Shown here one piece after another: positions 27,997 to 37,494 of a DNA stretch of 64,000 bases. The stretch is taken from contig JAHBWC010000023.1 of the NCBI GenBank assembly GCA_019637225.1, positions 23,316 to 87,315 on the forward strand. Direction: 5' to 3'. This stretch comes from Labilithrix sp. GTDB taxonomy: Bacteria; Myxococcota_A; Polyangia; Polyangiales; Polyangiaceae. Numbering within the stretch: the stretch's first letter is position 1; every line of letters begins with the position of its first letter. Both the position numbers and the translations under genes were made by a program. The notes below the pieces were generated by a model. The model was not told the DNA's origin. It searched no databases and was given only the letters and a program-made list of their open reading frames with translations.

Positions 27997-30900
27997 GTGT
28001 GGCTCCTCTGCCTGAGGCGGTTCGATCGCGACGTCGGGCTCGTGCTCGCGTCGTTCGTCGTTCTCCTGGCGCTGGAGAACCTCGGCGTCGGTCTCGGCTG
28101 GCGCTCCGAGTTCGCGAGCCCGTCGGAGATGGGCAGCGCGCGGCTCTACCTGTCGCCGATCGCCCTGGCGTTCTCGATCCCCGTCGCGATCTCGGCCGTC
28201 CTGATGGCGCGGCTGGCCGTCGGGCGGCGAGCCGCGGCCGTCGGCTTCCTCGGGGTGCTCGGCGGCGCGGCGCTCGCGATCGGCGTCTCGACGGGGCGGC
28301 GCATGGCGAGCGTCGCGGTCCGCGCGCCGTTCGTCGTCGTCGTCGCGCTCGTCGCCGGGCTCGCGGCTTGGCTGCTCGCGCGCGAGCTTTTGCGCACGCG
28401 TCGAGGCGTCGTCGCAGGCGCCGGCGCCCTCGTCGCCGTGCTCGCCTGGCTCGCCGACGCGTTCGTCCTTCCGCGGCTCTATCCGGCCTTTCACCTGGCG
28501 CTCTTCTTCGTCACGCTCATCGCCTGGTCGGCGACGTCGCTCGTATTTGCTCGGCTCCGCGCTTCGGTCGTCAACGCCGTCGCGCTCGCGGCGATCGTGG
28601 TCGCGTCCGCCTCGCTGGCGTGGGCGCCCCACGCGGCGGTCAAGGTGGGCACGGAGGACAACCTCCGGAGGGTCTTGCTCGAGCGCGCGCCGATCCTCGG
28701 GCGCTCGGTCGAGGTGGCGAGCAAGATGGCACCGCCGCCGCCCGTCGAGGAAGACGCCGCGTCCGAGGCGACGCTCGCCGGTCTCCGCGCGCAGAAGGGT
28801 GGCCGCGCGCTCGACTGGAACGGGCGCGACATCGTCCTCGTCACGATCGACGCGCTCCGCGCCGATCACGTCTCGGCGTACGGGTACGCGCGAAAGACGA
28901 CGCCGAACATCGACGCGCTCGCGGCGCGAGGCGCGCGGTTCGAGCGCGCGTACTGCCCGACGCCGCACACGTCGTACTCGATCGCGTCGCTGATGACGGG
29001 GAAATACATGAAGCCGCTCCTCGCCCTCGGCACGAACGAGGACACGAGCGAGACGTGGCCCGTACAGCTCCGTCGTTACGGCTACCGGACGGCGGCGTTC
29101 TACCCGCCGGCGGTCTTCTTCATCGACGAGCACCGCTTCCGCCGGATGCGCGACGAATCCCTCGGCTTCGAATACAAGAAGGAGGAGTTCGCCGACGCCG
29201 ATCTCCGCCGCGCCCAGATCGAGCGGTATCTCTCGGCGGCGCCGAAGGACAAGCCTCTCTTCTTGTGGGTTCACCTCTTCGAGCCCCACGAGCCCTACGA
29301 GCCCCACGCCGAGTTCCCGTTCGAGGGAGATCCCCGCGTCGACGCCTACGACAGCGAGATCGCCGCGGCCGACGCGCTCGTCGGAGACGTCGTCGCGCTC
29401 GTCGAGGCGAAGCGGCCGCCCGGCGCCGTGTTCATCGTGAGCGCGGACCACGGCGAGGAGCACGGCGATCACGGCGGTCGCTACCACGGGACGACGGTCT
29501 ACGAGGAGCAGGTGAGGGTGCCGCTCGTCGTCGTCGGGCCCGGCGTCGCGCCGCGCGTGATCGCGCCGCCGGTGCAGACGATCGACCTCTTGCCGACGTC
29601 GCTCGCGGCGCTCGACGTCCCGATCCCGCCGCGCGTGCGGGGCAGGGACCTCGGTCCGGCGCTCGCCGGGACCGCGCCCGCGACCGACCAGGGGCTCGCG
29701 TTCGCGGAGACCGACGACTACACGCTCGTCGCCCGCGGCGACGACCGCCTCGTCTGCCGGCGCAAGATCGGCTCGTGCACGCTGTTCGACGTCGCGCGCG
29801 ATCCGGGGCAGACCCGCCCGCTCAACGACGAGCGGCGAGAGCGGGTCGAGGAGCTGAAGAAGCTGACCGCGGCGATCGAGCGCGAGACGGGGAAGCTCGA
29901 GGTGACCGGGCTCCCGGACGCGCTCCGCCGCGGGCTCCAGGGCGATCGCGACGCGGCCGAGGACGTGGCGCCCTTGCTGGACGACGCGCGCGTCGACATC
30001 CGGCGCCTCGCCGCGCGCTGCGCGTTCAAGCTGGCGGCGCCCGAGATGGCGGCGCAGCTCGAGCGGTCCGAGGCCCACGACGACGACGCGGAGGTCCGCC
30101 GCTGGAGCTCGCTCGCGCGCCTGCGGATCGACCGCGGCGAGGCGGTGGCCCGCGCGCGCCTCGACGCGGCCGCCGGCGCGCTCGGCGTGGCCATCGCCGA
30201 CGACGAGAGGTACGCCGCCGCGCTCGCGCTCGGCGAGCACGGTGACGCCCGCGGCGAGCGCGAGCTCCTCGCCCGGTGGTCGGCGACCTTCACGCCCGGT
30301 TCTGGGGTAGGGGGCGAGCTCGACGACGCGCGCGCGATCCTCGCCGCGTTCGGGGTCCTCCGCTCGAAGGCCGCGGTCCCGCTGCTCATCCGGGCGCTCG
30401 ATGACGTGCGTCTCAGGCCGTACGTCATCGAGGCTCTCGCCGACATCGGCGACGCGCGCGCGAAGGATCCGCTGCTCGAGGTGTTCGCCGAGGAGCGCTA
30501 CGTCCACCTGCGCGCCCTCGAGGCGCAGACGCTCTTCAAGCTCGGCGCGAGGGAGAAGCTCATTCCCGCGCTCACGCGCTTCGCGGGCACCCCCGAGCCG
30601 CTCGCCGAGGCGATCGTCGTCGCGCGCGAGGCGAAGCTCCTGACCGCGGACCGTGGCGGATGGGTCGCGCCGACGCCGCCGACTGCCGGCGCGGAGGTCG
30701 CCCTGAGGCTTCGCGTGACGAGGCCCGGACCGTCACGCCTGCTCGTCCTCGCCGCGGAGAACGCCGCGCGGGGCGATCTGCACGGGACGATCGGAGACGA
30801 GCCCGCCGAGGCGTTCACGACCGCGACCGTGGGCCGTGTGTTCGTCGTGGAGGTCGGAGATCTCGAGGGCCGCGAGCTCCGCGTCAGCCTCTCGAGCCAG

Positions 30901-31005
30901 GTGGGCATCGCCGCGCTCTGGCTCGTGCCGCGCGCGGACGAGATTCCGCCGCCCCCGCCGCGGGCGTGGGACGCGGGGGCCTCGAGCGACGCGATCCCGC
31001 CCTGA
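27997..31005 (+). CDS. Membrane alkaline-phosphatase-fold enzyme with HEAT repeats (sulfatase/LtaS-like)
   Basis: A 1002-residue protein. Residues 1-200 hold about six transmembrane helices. The periplasmic domain has DIVLVTIDALRADH (Asp285), a nucleophile region TPHTSYSIASLMTGK, and SADHGEEHGDHGGRYHG (metal ligands near Asp484/His485). Classical sulfatases have C/S-x-P-S-R here; this protein has Thr325 and no Pro/Arg. Thr is the nucleophile in lipoteichoic acid synthases and phosphoethanolamine transferases, so phosphotransfer is more likely than sulfate ester hydrolysis. Residues about 640-850 are HEAT-like helical repeats (AVPLLIRALDDVRLRPYVIEAL), and a beta domain ends it. The start is GTG. 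It precedes yfgM-bamB. Confidence 0.8.
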   Translation: MWLLCLRRFDRDVGLVLASFVVLLALENLGVGLGWRSEFASPSEMGSARLYLSPIALAFSIPVAISAVLMARLAVGRRAAAVGFLGVLGGAALAIGVSTGRRMASVAVRAPFVVVVALVAGLAAWLLARELLRTRRGVVAGAGALVAVLAWLADAFVLPRLYPAFHLALFFVTLIAWSATSLVFARLRASVVNAVALAAIVVASASLAWAPHAAVKVGTEDNLRRVLLERAPILGRSVEVASKMAPPPPVEEDAASEATLAGLRAQKGGRALDWNGRDIVLVTIDALRADHVSAYGYARKTTPNIDALAARGARFERAYCPTPHTSYSIASLMTGKYMKPLLALGTNEDTSETWPVQLRRYGYRTAAFYPPAVFFIDEHRFRRMRDESLGFEYKKEEFADADLRRAQIERYLSAAPKDKPLFLWVHLFEPHEPYEPHAEFPFEGDPRVDAYDSEIAAADALVGDVVALVEAKRPPGAVFIVSADHGEEHGDHGGRYHGTTVYEEQVRVPLVVVGPGVAPRVIAPPVQTIDLLPTSLAALDVPIPPRVRGRDLGPALAGTAPATDQGLAFAETDDYTLVARGDDRLVCRRKIGSCTLFDVARDPGQTRPLNDERRERVEELKKLTAAIERETGKLEVTGLPDALRRGLQGDRDAAEDVAPLLDDARVDIRRLAARCAFKLAAPEMAAQLERSEAHDDDAEVRRWSSLARLRIDRGEAVARARLDAAAGALGVAIADDERYAAALALGEHGDARGERELLARWSATFTPGSGVGGELDDARAILAAFGVLRSKAAVPLLIRALDDVRLRPYVIEALADIGDARAKDPLLEVFAEERYVHLRALEAQTLFKLGAREKLIPALTRFAGTPEPLAEAIVVAREAKLLTADRGGWVAPTPPTAGAEVALRLRVTRPGPSRLLVLAAENAARGDLHGTIGDEPAEAFTTATVGRVFVVEVGDLEGRELRVSLSSQVGIAALWLVPRADEIPPPPPRAWDAGASSDAIPP

Positions 31006-31137
31006 CCAGGCGCGGCTCGGCGGCCAGTGCCCCGCCGAGCCACGGCGCGCCGCCGTGAAAATCGCGCGCCGGCGCTTCCGTCCGCACCTGGAAACCTGGG
31101 CTCGACTGCTCGGGACGCTGAGGCTATTGTCCCCCGC

Positions 31138-32427
31138 GTGAGCGACGAAAAGCGCAGCGAAGACGAGAAGGACGACAAGGTCGCGGACGCCGGCGAGGGC
31201 GCCGACGAGACCCGCAGCGAGGCCGACGCCGACGTCGACGTCGCCGAGCGGCCCGCGGACGTGGACGCTGCCTCGTCGGACGACGCGAGCGAGACCGAGG
31301 ACGACGACGCGGCGAACCCGGCCGCGATCGCGCGCCGTGTCGCCGCCCTGGGCGGGGAGGACGCCTCCGAGGCGCTCGCCCGCGAGGAGGAGCGCAAGCT
31401 CGACGAGCGCCGCGCGTCGAAGAAGAAGGGCAAGAAGAAGGGCGGCCTCGAGGTCGCCGCTTCGAAGAAGCTAGCCAAGATCGGCACGCGCGCCGAGCCG
31501 AAGCGCCGCGTCGCCGTCGCCGCCGACGCCGACCCGCTCATCGAGCGCACCGCGAAGCTCAGCGAGTGGGCGAAGAAGAACCAGAAGCTCGTGCAGGTCG
31601 TCGGCGCCGCGGTGCTCGTCGGGCTCCTCGGGCTCGCGGGCTTCCTCTACTACGACAACAAGCGCGAGACCGAGGCTTCGCTGATCCTCACGAAGGCCGT
31701 CGAGGCGCAGCGCGCCCAGATCGGCGAGCCGAAGAAGGACGACGAGGACGAGGACAACCGTCAGCTCTACTTCAAGACGTTCGACGACCGCCGCGCGGCC
31801 GCGCTCAAGCAGTACAAGGAAGTGCAGTCGAAGTTCCCCGGCACCGGCGCGGCGATCCTCGCGCGGCTCGCCGAGGGTTCGCTCCTCCTCGACAAGCGCG
31901 ACGCCGACGGCGCGCTCGCCGCGTTCAACGACGTCAAGGGCTCGGCGCTCGCCGCGGCCGACATGGAAGTGAAGGGCAGGGCGCTCGAGGGCCTCGGCTT
32001 CGCGCACGAGCTCAAGGCGCAGGCCGCCCCGGCCGAGAAGGACAAGGCGCTCGACGCCGCGCTCGCCGCGTTCAAGGAGCTCGAGACCGCGGTGGACGTC
32101 AAGGGCTTCAAGGAGCTCGCGATGTACCACCAGGCTCGCGTCCTCATGGCGAAGGGCGACAAGGACAAGGCGAAGGAGATCCTCGTCAGCCTGAAGGAGC
32201 GCCTCGACAGGGGCGAGGAACCGATCGCGTCGGGCCTACCCGCGCCGCCGAGCTTCCCGTTCTTGAAGGAGGTCGCGATGGACCGCCTCCACGAGATCGA
32301 CCCCGCGGCAGCGCCGAAGACCCACCCGGGCGCGGGCGGCGGCGGCATGAACCTCTCGCCGGCGCAGATCCGCAAGATGATGGAAGACATGCAGAAGAGG
32401 CAGAGCCCGCACGGGGGCGGGCATTGA
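31138..32427 (+). CDS. yfgM: YfgM-like TPR membrane protein
   Basis: A 429-residue protein. A long acidic, low-complexity cytoplasmic N-terminus (about 1-120, Asp/Glu/Lys/Ala-rich with KKKGKKKGG) precedes one transmembrane helix near 155-175 (VVGAAVLVGLLGLAGFLYY). The periplasmic part has TPR-like helices (AALKQYKEVQSKFPGTGAAILARLAEGSLLL, then FKELETAVDVKGFKELAMYHQARVLMA). YfgM in enterobacteria is a TPR-bearing partner of the Sec translocon that links to periplasmic chaperones. The bamB-like gene directly follows with a TTGA overlap, the same order as yfgM-bamB in E. coli. GTG start is near the first good context; a longer upstream frame is open but lacks support. Confidence 0.78.
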   Translation: MSDEKRSEDEKDDKVADAGEGADETRSEADADVDVAERPADVDAASSDDASETEDDDAANPAAIARRVAALGGEDASEALAREEERKLDERRASKKKGKKKGGLEVAASKKLAKIGTRAEPKRRVAVAADADPLIERTAKLSEWAKKNQKLVQVVGAAVLVGLLGLAGFLYYDNKRETEASLILTKAVEAQRAQIGEPKKDDEDEDNRQLYFKTFDDRRAAALKQYKEVQSKFPGTGAAILARLAEGSLLLDKRDADGALAAFNDVKGSALAAADMEVKGRALEGLGFAHELKAQAAPAEKDKALDAALAAFKELETAVDVKGFKELAMYHQARVLMAKGDKDKAKEILVSLKERLDRGEEPIASGLPAPPSFPFLKEVAMDRLHEIDPAAAPKTHPGAGGGGMNLSPAQIRKMMEDMQKRQSPHGGGH

Positions 32428-33752
32428 TCTTCGCGCGGTCGGCGCGCTCCACGACGGCGGGAGCGCGCGGCGTCGCGCTCCTCCTCGCGCTCGGCACGTC
32501 GGCCTGCGGCCTCGGTGAGCTCTTCGGCGGCGACCGCGTCAACCCCGAGGTCCCGAGCTGGTACAACCGCCCGAACGGGGCGATGCACGTCTTCGCGCAC
32601 CGCAAGCTCACGATCGAGGGACGCGCGCAGGGCGAGGAGTGGGAGCGGGGCAAGCCCGAGGTCGATCCCGAGCACGATCGCGTGTTCGTCGGCTCGTCGG
32701 ACCACGGCCTCTACGCGCTCCGCGCGGGCGACGCGAGCACGCTCTGGCGCTTCGAGACCGCGAACATGGTGCAGAGCGAGCCGCTCTACGACCCCGAGAT
32801 GGACTACGTCTACTTCGGGTCGAACGACGGCGCCCTCTACTGCGTGAAGGCCGCCACGGGCGCGCTGGTCTACCGCTTCGACACGGGCGCGGAGGTCTCG
32901 CGGAAGCCCGTTCGGCTCGGCGAGGTCCTGATGTTCGCCAACGCTTCGGACTTCTTGTTCGCCATCGATCGGCGGACGGGCAAGCCGCGGTGGCAGGTCC
33001 GGCGGACACCCGCGCTCGGCATGGAGATCAGCGGCCACGCCGGACCGGCGGTCGATCCGACGACCGGCATCGTTTACATGGCGTACTCCGACGGCCACGT
33101 CATCGCGTACGGCGTCGCGGACGGCGCGGAGAAGTGGACGCCCGTAGACCTGTCCGCCGAGGCCGAGCAGGCGGGCGGAGAGGCCCCGCGATACCTCGAC
33201 GTCGACAGCACGCCGATCATCGACGCGCACCCGCAGGGGCACGTCGTCTACGTCTCGAGCTACGCGGGCGGCGTCTACGCGCTCGACGCGGCGTCCGGCT
33301 CGCGTGTCTGGTCGAACGACAAGGCGGTCGGTGTGACCGACCTCATGCTCTTCGACGAGGTCGCGCACGCGCCGCACCCGAACGGTCCCGACACGGGCGG
33401 GCCGACCGTCCCGCCGAAGAAGATGCTCCTCGCGTCGAGCGCCGCGAGCGGCCTGATGGGCCTCGATCCGTTCACGGGCCGCGTCGTCTGGCGCAACAAG
33501 GTGCCCGAGGGTGGCGTGACGGCTCCGGTCGCGTTCGCCGGCGCCGTCCTCGTCGGCACGAGCCGCTACGGCCTGTTCATGCTGTCGCCGCGCAACGGCA
33601 AGGTCATCGACGGGATCGACCTCGGCTCGGGCTTCGCCCAGACGGCCGGAGCGTTCGCCGGGCGCGCGTACGTCATGACGAACGCCGGCACGTTCATCGG
33701 CGTCGCCGTGACGCCGCCGCTGCCGGCCCGCGCGAAGACCGCGCGCAACTGA
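32424..33752 (+). CDS. bamB: BamB-like PQQ-repeat outer membrane assembly lipoprotein
   Basis: A 442-residue lipoprotein (signal ending GTSAC). The mature part is an eight-bladed-type PQQ propeller: DHGLYALRAGDASTLWRFET, NDGALYCVKAATGALVYRFDTG, SDFLFAIDRRTGKPRWQVR, DGHVIAYGVADGAEKW, GGVYALDAASGSRVWSND and SGLMGLDPFTGRVVWRNK are clear blades. BamB acts with BamA in outer-membrane protein folding. Its TTG start overlaps the YfgM stop codon by four bases (TTGA), which decides the start. Role is inferred from the fold and the conserved neighbour. Confidence 0.85.
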   Translation: MIFARSARSTTAGARGVALLLALGTSACGLGELFGGDRVNPEVPSWYNRPNGAMHVFAHRKLTIEGRAQGEEWERGKPEVDPEHDRVFVGSSDHGLYALRAGDASTLWRFETANMVQSEPLYDPEMDYVYFGSNDGALYCVKAATGALVYRFDTGAEVSRKPVRLGEVLMFANASDFLFAIDRRTGKPRWQVRRTPALGMEISGHAGPAVDPTTGIVYMAYSDGHVIAYGVADGAEKWTPVDLSAEAEQAGGEAPRYLDVDSTPIIDAHPQGHVVYVSSYAGGVYALDAASGSRVWSNDKAVGVTDLMLFDEVAHAPHPNGPDTGGPTVPPKKMLLASSAASGLMGLDPFTGRVVWRNKVPEGGVTAPVAFAGAVLVGTSRYGLFMLSPRNGKVIDGIDLGSGFAQTAGAFAGRAYVMTNAGTFIGVAVTPPLPARAKTARN

Positions 33753-34081
33753 CGCGTTCGGCCGCGTGGGGGCGCCGGCGCCGCGCGCGGCAGTCCGTGC
33801 TCGTGCTTGCGCGTTGCGAGCTCGAAGCGGTTGCCGGGGCTCGAGCGGGTGGTTGGACGGGTGGAGATGAGGCTGAAGCCATCCCCCACCGGCCCCTTTC
33901 CGAATTTCGCATAAGATGCATTATGTCAACTCGTTGTACGCGATCGGCCTTGTTTTTCAGGGTCTCGGGCGTCGGGCTCGGCCGCGCGACGGCGTCCGTC
34001 GGGTGCGGCCGGCCGCCGTCCGGCTGACGTGGCGAAGCCGCCTGCCACGCGGCGGCGCGAGCTCGTGCGGCGCCGCGGACG
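33753..34081. other. Intergenic region with AT-rich inverted repeat
   Basis: No supported gene. The segment 33900-33960 is much less GC-rich than its surroundings and carries the inverted repeat described separately, with TTGTAC and a T-run near 33950. Confidence 0.4.
33910..33925. promoter_or_regulatory. AT-rich inverted repeat
   Basis: CATAA-GATGCA-TTATG, 5-bp arms with a palindromic-like centre, in the AT-rich patch between bamB and the HAD gene. It could be an operator or part of a promoter; no factor can be named. Confidence 0.3.
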
Positions 34082-34978
34082 ATGCGCGTCGGAACGTCGG
34101 TTGCACCGGGCGATGCGATGGCCACCCACGAGTCTGCGTCGCGCAGTCGTCCCCGACACCGCTCCGCTCGGGCCGCGACGTCCGCGAAGCGTGAGCTCCG
34201 GTTCAAGGCGCTCGCGACGGACTACGACGGCACGCTCGCGGACGACGGCAAGGTCCTGCCGGACACACTCGCGGCGCTGCGACGCGCGAGGAAGGCCGGC
34301 CGGAGGCTCATCCTGGTCACCGGGCGCGAGCTCGAGGATCTCATGCGGACGTTCTCGGAGGTGGACCTCTTCGACGTCATCGTGGCGGAGAACGGCGCGC
34401 TGCTCTACACGCCCTGCCCGTTCCCGCCGCGCGAGCGCCCGCTCGCGCCTCCGCCGCCGCCCGAGTTCGCCCGGACGCTCATCGAGCGCGGCGTCGGGCC
34501 CGTCTCGAGCGGCCGCATCATCGTCGCGACCTGGGAGCCGCACCAGCAGGTCGTCCTCGACACGATTCGGGACCTCGGGCTCGAGCTCGAGGTCATCTTC
34601 AACAAGGGCGCGGTCATGGTCCTGCCGTCCGGCGTCAACAAGGCCACCGGGCTCCGCGCGGCGCTCGCCGACCTCGAGATCGAGCCGTCGCAGGTCGTCG
34701 GCGTCGGCGACGGAGAGAACGACCACTCGCTCCTCGCGGCGACGGGACTCGGCGTCGCCGTCGCGAACGCCGTGCCCGCGCTCAAGAAGAGCGCGGACCT
34801 GGTGATGCTCCACCCGCGCGGCGCCGGCGTCGTGGAGCTCCTCGACCAGATGCTGGCGACGGACCTGGCGGACGTCGAACGCGCGAAGCCGCACGCCGCC
34901 GCGCCGATCGTTCCCGCCGACGTTCAGTCGTCGACGCGCGTGGCCCGCGAAGGTCGTCCCAAGCACTCGTCGTCGTGA
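34082..34978 (+). CDS. HAD-superfamily (Cof-type IIB) phosphatase
   Basis: A 298-residue hydrolase. Motif I is ATDYDGTL (nucleophile Asp in DxDGT), motif II LILVTGR, and motif III/IV NKATGLRAALADLEIEPSQVVGVGDGENDHSLLAATGLGVAVANA, typical of type IIB Cof-like sugar phosphatases. The cap has EEVIF-like strands near 150-200. About 40 N-terminal residues before the domain are Ser/Arg-rich and unconserved; a Met 12 codons in (MATHESASRS) could be the true start. The substrate is unknown. No operon partner. Confidence 0.85.
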   Translation: MRVGTSVAPGDAMATHESASRSRPRHRSARAATSAKRELRFKALATDYDGTLADDGKVLPDTLAALRRARKAGRRLILVTGRELEDLMRTFSEVDLFDVIVAENGALLYTPCPFPPRERPLAPPPPPEFARTLIERGVGPVSSGRIIVATWEPHQQVVLDTIRDLGLELEVIFNKGAVMVLPSGVNKATGLRAALADLEIEPSQVVGVGDGENDHSLLAATGLGVAVANAVPALKKSADLVMLHPRGAGVVELLDQMLATDLADVERAKPHAAAPIVPADVQSSTRVAREGRPKHSSS

Positions 34979-35076
34979 CGTCGCCGCGCGCGCCGCGTTC
35001 GTTTGGTCGTCGACGCGGGCGCCCCGTCATGGCGGCGGTTCGCGAGTGAGCGAGCCCTCGTCACCGTGGCGGACGC

Positions 35077-35100
35077 GACCGAGAACGTTCGTTCTCGGTC
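35077..35100. terminator. Perfect 10-bp hairpin after the HAD gene
   Basis: GACCGAGAAC and GTTCTCGGTC pair exactly around a GTTC tetraloop, 98 bp past the HAD stop and 110 bp before the next lipoprotein. No T-run follows, so it may be a terminator or an operator. Confidence 0.4.
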
Positions 35101-35209
35101 GGGGCGTTCACAACGCGTCGCCGGTCGGACGGCGATACATCGCTAACTATCGAAAATCGCGGGTGTTGTGCTGGTTGTGGCCGCCCGGCGCACGGCTTGC
35201 TGGCTGTCC

Positions 35210-35767
35210 ATGTACATCATGGTGTCCTTACCGAAGTCGCTCGCTCACGCTCTCGTCCTCACCGTCGTCGCCGCGTCGGCCGCGGGATGCGTCAACGACG
35301 AGGAGAGCGCGAAGGCTGACGGGACGATGAAGTCGGACGGCTACGCGCTCTTTGCGGTCGAGAACAGCCGCCAGCAGCGCAACGACGTCACGGTCACCGT
35401 GCGCGACGCCGACGCCGGCGCCACCTACGTCCTCTTGTACTCGGAGGGCGCTCCGCGGAACGTCGGCTGGTTCCTCTTCGATCCGAACGCCCGATCGCGA
35501 TGCGGCGGCAGCACGGGACCGCACTGCGAGGTCGCCGGCTTCGGGTACATGGTCGACGTCGTGAAGGTTCCCGAGGGCTCGACCGAGGTCGTCCTGCGCG
35601 ACGAGCGCTGCGGATGCGACGCCGACAGCGACGAGAAGAGCTGGACGGGGCACTGGGCGGTCATGCGCGTGGAGCGCACCGACCGCACGAACGCGGTCAC
35701 GTTCGACGTACGGGCGCTCAAGGTCAGCGGGTACGCGTCCGAGCCGAAGATCGACCAACTTCAGTAA
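35210..35767 (+). CDS. Hypothetical lipoprotein
   Basis: A 185-residue protein with a lipobox SAAGC after a hydrophobic signal. The mature domain reads AVENSRQQRNDVTVTVRDADAGATYVLLYSEGAPRNVGWFLFD, then RCGGSTGPHCEVAGFGYMVDVVKVP and VVLRDERCGCDADS, with four cysteines likely to pair. It looks like a compact beta sandwich; no family recognised. ATG 35210 (next Met at 35219) gives a normal signal; a longer upstream frame is less likely. It lies just before the urease operon but reads separately. Confidence 0.7.
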   Translation: MYIMVSLPKSLAHALVLTVVAASAAGCVNDEESAKADGTMKSDGYALFAVENSRQQRNDVTVTVRDADAGATYVLLYSEGAPRNVGWFLFDPNARSRCGGSTGPHCEVAGFGYMVDVVKVPEGSTEVVLRDERCGCDADSDEKSWTGHWAVMRVERTDRTNAVTFDVRALKVSGYASEPKIDQLQ

Positions 35768-35848
35768 GCCGAGCAGGGCGGCGCGGCGGGCCACCGCGCG
35801 GCGTCGGCGTCCGCGTCCCTTGCGCGGGTTGACTCGGGTCCGGGCATC

Positions 35849-36718
35849 GTGGACCGTTCGCGGATGCACGTGACCGTTGGCGAAGGCGCCGTCGCTCGGC
35901 CCGCGGGGTCCTGGCGGTCGGGCCACGGCGCGATCGTCGCGCGGAGGAGCGCCGGCCGGACGGTGCTCGCCACGACGCGCGCCGCGAGCCCGCTCCGGTT
36001 CGTGCGCCCGACGTTCCCCGGGACGACCAGCGCCGCGGTGTGCCTCGTCACGTTCGGCGGTGGGCTCGTCGACGGCGACGAGGTCGACGTCGACATCGAG
36101 GTCGAGGCCGGTGCGACGCTGGTCGCGTTCACGCAGTCGTCGACCAAGGTCTTCCGCGGGTCCTCCCGCCAGACCGTGCGCGCGAACGTCGAGGGCACGC
36201 TCGTTCTCCTTCCGGATCCGGTCTCGGCCTTCGCCGGCGCGCGGTACACGCAGCGCGTGGATGTGGCGCTCGCGCGCGAGGGCGCCTGCGTGGTCCTCGA
36301 CGGCTTCACCTCCGGCCGCGCCGCGTTCGGAGATCGGTGGGCGATGACCGCGCTCGAGCTCCGCGCCGCCGTGAGCCACGAAGGTCGCGCGGTGGTGACC
36401 GACGCGCTCCGCCTCGACTCCGCGGACGGACCGATCTCCGAGCGTGCGGGAGGGTACGACGCCTTCGCGACGCTCCTCGCGGTGGGCCGCGGCGTCGCGC
36501 CCATCGCCGCGGCCATCCAGGGCGATCCCGTCGCGCCGCCGACGCGTGACCTCGCGGTCGCGGCGGGCCCCCTTCCCCGCGCGGACGCCCTCGGCCTGCC
36601 CGGCGCGATCGCGCGCGTGGCCGCGTCGAGCCCCGCGCGCGCGATGGCCGCGGTCCGGGCGCGGCTCCGAAACCTTCCCGACATCGATGCCGTGGATCCC
36701 TTCGGTTCTCGGTACTGA
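35849..36718 (+). CDS. ureD: Urease accessory protein UreD (UreH)
   Basis: A 289-residue accessory protein that scaffolds the urease apoenzyme with UreF and UreG for nickel insertion. Recognisable motifs are the [21 protein letters not shown] strand, TQSSTKVF, and [22 protein letters not shown], followed by [10 protein letters not shown] and [18 protein letters not shown] 35849 is the longest start; ATG 35864 is equally plausible. The first gene of a compact cluster in the order D-AB-C-F-G, and the downstream ureAB gene begins 5 bp after its stop. Confidence 0.93.
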   Translation: MDRSRMHVTVGEGAVARPAGSWRSGHGAIVARRSAGRTVLATTRAASPLRFVRPTFPGTTSAAVCLVTFGGGLVDGDEVDVDIEVEAGATLVAFTQSSTKVFRGSSRQTVRANVEGTLVLLPDPVSAFAGARYTQRVDVALAREGACVVLDGFTSGRAAFGDRWAMTALELRAAVSHEGRAVVTDALRLDSADGPISERAGGYDAFATLLAVGRGVAPIAAAIQGDPVAPPTRDLAVAAGPLPRADALGLPGAIARVAASSPARAMAAVRARLRNLPDIDAVDPFGSRY

Positions 36719-36723
36719 CGCGC

Positions 36724-37494
36724 ATGCACCTCTCGCCCCGCGACCTCGACAAGCTCGTCCTCCACGGCGCAGGCTTCCTCGCGCAGAAGCGGCTCGCGCG
36801 CGGGCTCCGCCTGAACTACCCCGAGGCCGTCGCGCTCCTCGCGACGCAGCTCCTCGAGCTCATTCGCGACGGGAATCGATCCGTCGCCGAGCTGATGGAC
36901 GTCGGGCGCACGATGCTCGGCCGCGGGCAGGTGCTCCCCGGCGTCGCGCGGCTCGTCCACGAGGTGCAGGTCGAGGGCACGTTCCCCGACGGGACCAAGC
37001 TCGTCACGGTCCACGACCCCATCTGCCTCGATCACGGCGATCTCGCGCTGGCGCTCTACGGCTCGTACTTGCCCGTGCCGGACGTCGGCGTCTTCGCCGC
37101 GGCCGAGCGCGGAGCCCTCGACGCCGCGGGCGAGCGCGCCGGAGCCCTCGACGTCGCGACCGGCGAGATCGAGCTCTACGCCGGACGCGCGCGGACGGTC
37201 CTGGAGGTCACGAGCCGCGGCGATCGCCCGATCCAGGTCGGCAGCCATTACCCGTTCGACGCGGCCAACAGCGCGCTCGAGTTCGATCGCGCCCTCGCCC
37301 GCGGCAAGCACCTCGACATCCCGGCCGGCACGGCGGTGCGCTTCGAACCCGGCGAGACGCGCGCCGTGACGCTGGTCGCGAGCTCGGGCGACGCCGTCGA
37401 AGGGCCCTCGCCGCGCGTGCTCGCCGACGGCTTCGACCGCGCGGCCGAGGCGGCCCCCGGCGCCGAAGCCTCGCGCGGAGAGGCCTCGGCATGA
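36724..37494 (+). CDS. ureA: Fused urease gamma-beta subunit
   Basis: A 256-residue fusion of the gamma (about 1-100: [59 protein letters not shown]) and beta subunit (about 145-240: [48 protein letters not shown]). Most bacteria encode these separately; fusion occurs in Helicobacter and some others. The linker (about 120-145) contains [21 protein letters not shown] and no internal start. It is part of the (alpha beta gamma) enzyme that cleaves urea to ammonia and carbamate. Its stop overlaps the ureC ATG (ATGA). Confidence 0.93.
   Translation: MHLSPRDLDKLVLHGAGFLAQKRLARGLRLNYPEAVALLATQLLELIRDGNRSVAELMDVGRTMLGRGQVLPGVARLVHEVQVEGTFPDGTKLVTVHDPICLDHGDLALALYGSYLPVPDVGVFAAAERGALDAAGERAGALDVATGEIELYAGRARTVLEVTSRGDRPIQVGSHYPFDAANSALEFDRALARGKHLDIPAGTAVRFEPGETRAVTLVASSGDAVEGPSPRVLADGFDRAAEAAPGAEASRGEASA

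Noticed and set aside
27490..30507. 1005-codon minus-strand frame opposite recG and the sulfatase-fold gene
   Set aside because: Arg/Glu/Asp-rich without motifs; spans two real genes on the other strand.
27997..31005. Classical formylglycine-dependent sulfatase
   Set aside because: The C/S-x-P-S-R motif is missing; Thr stands at the nucleophile position.
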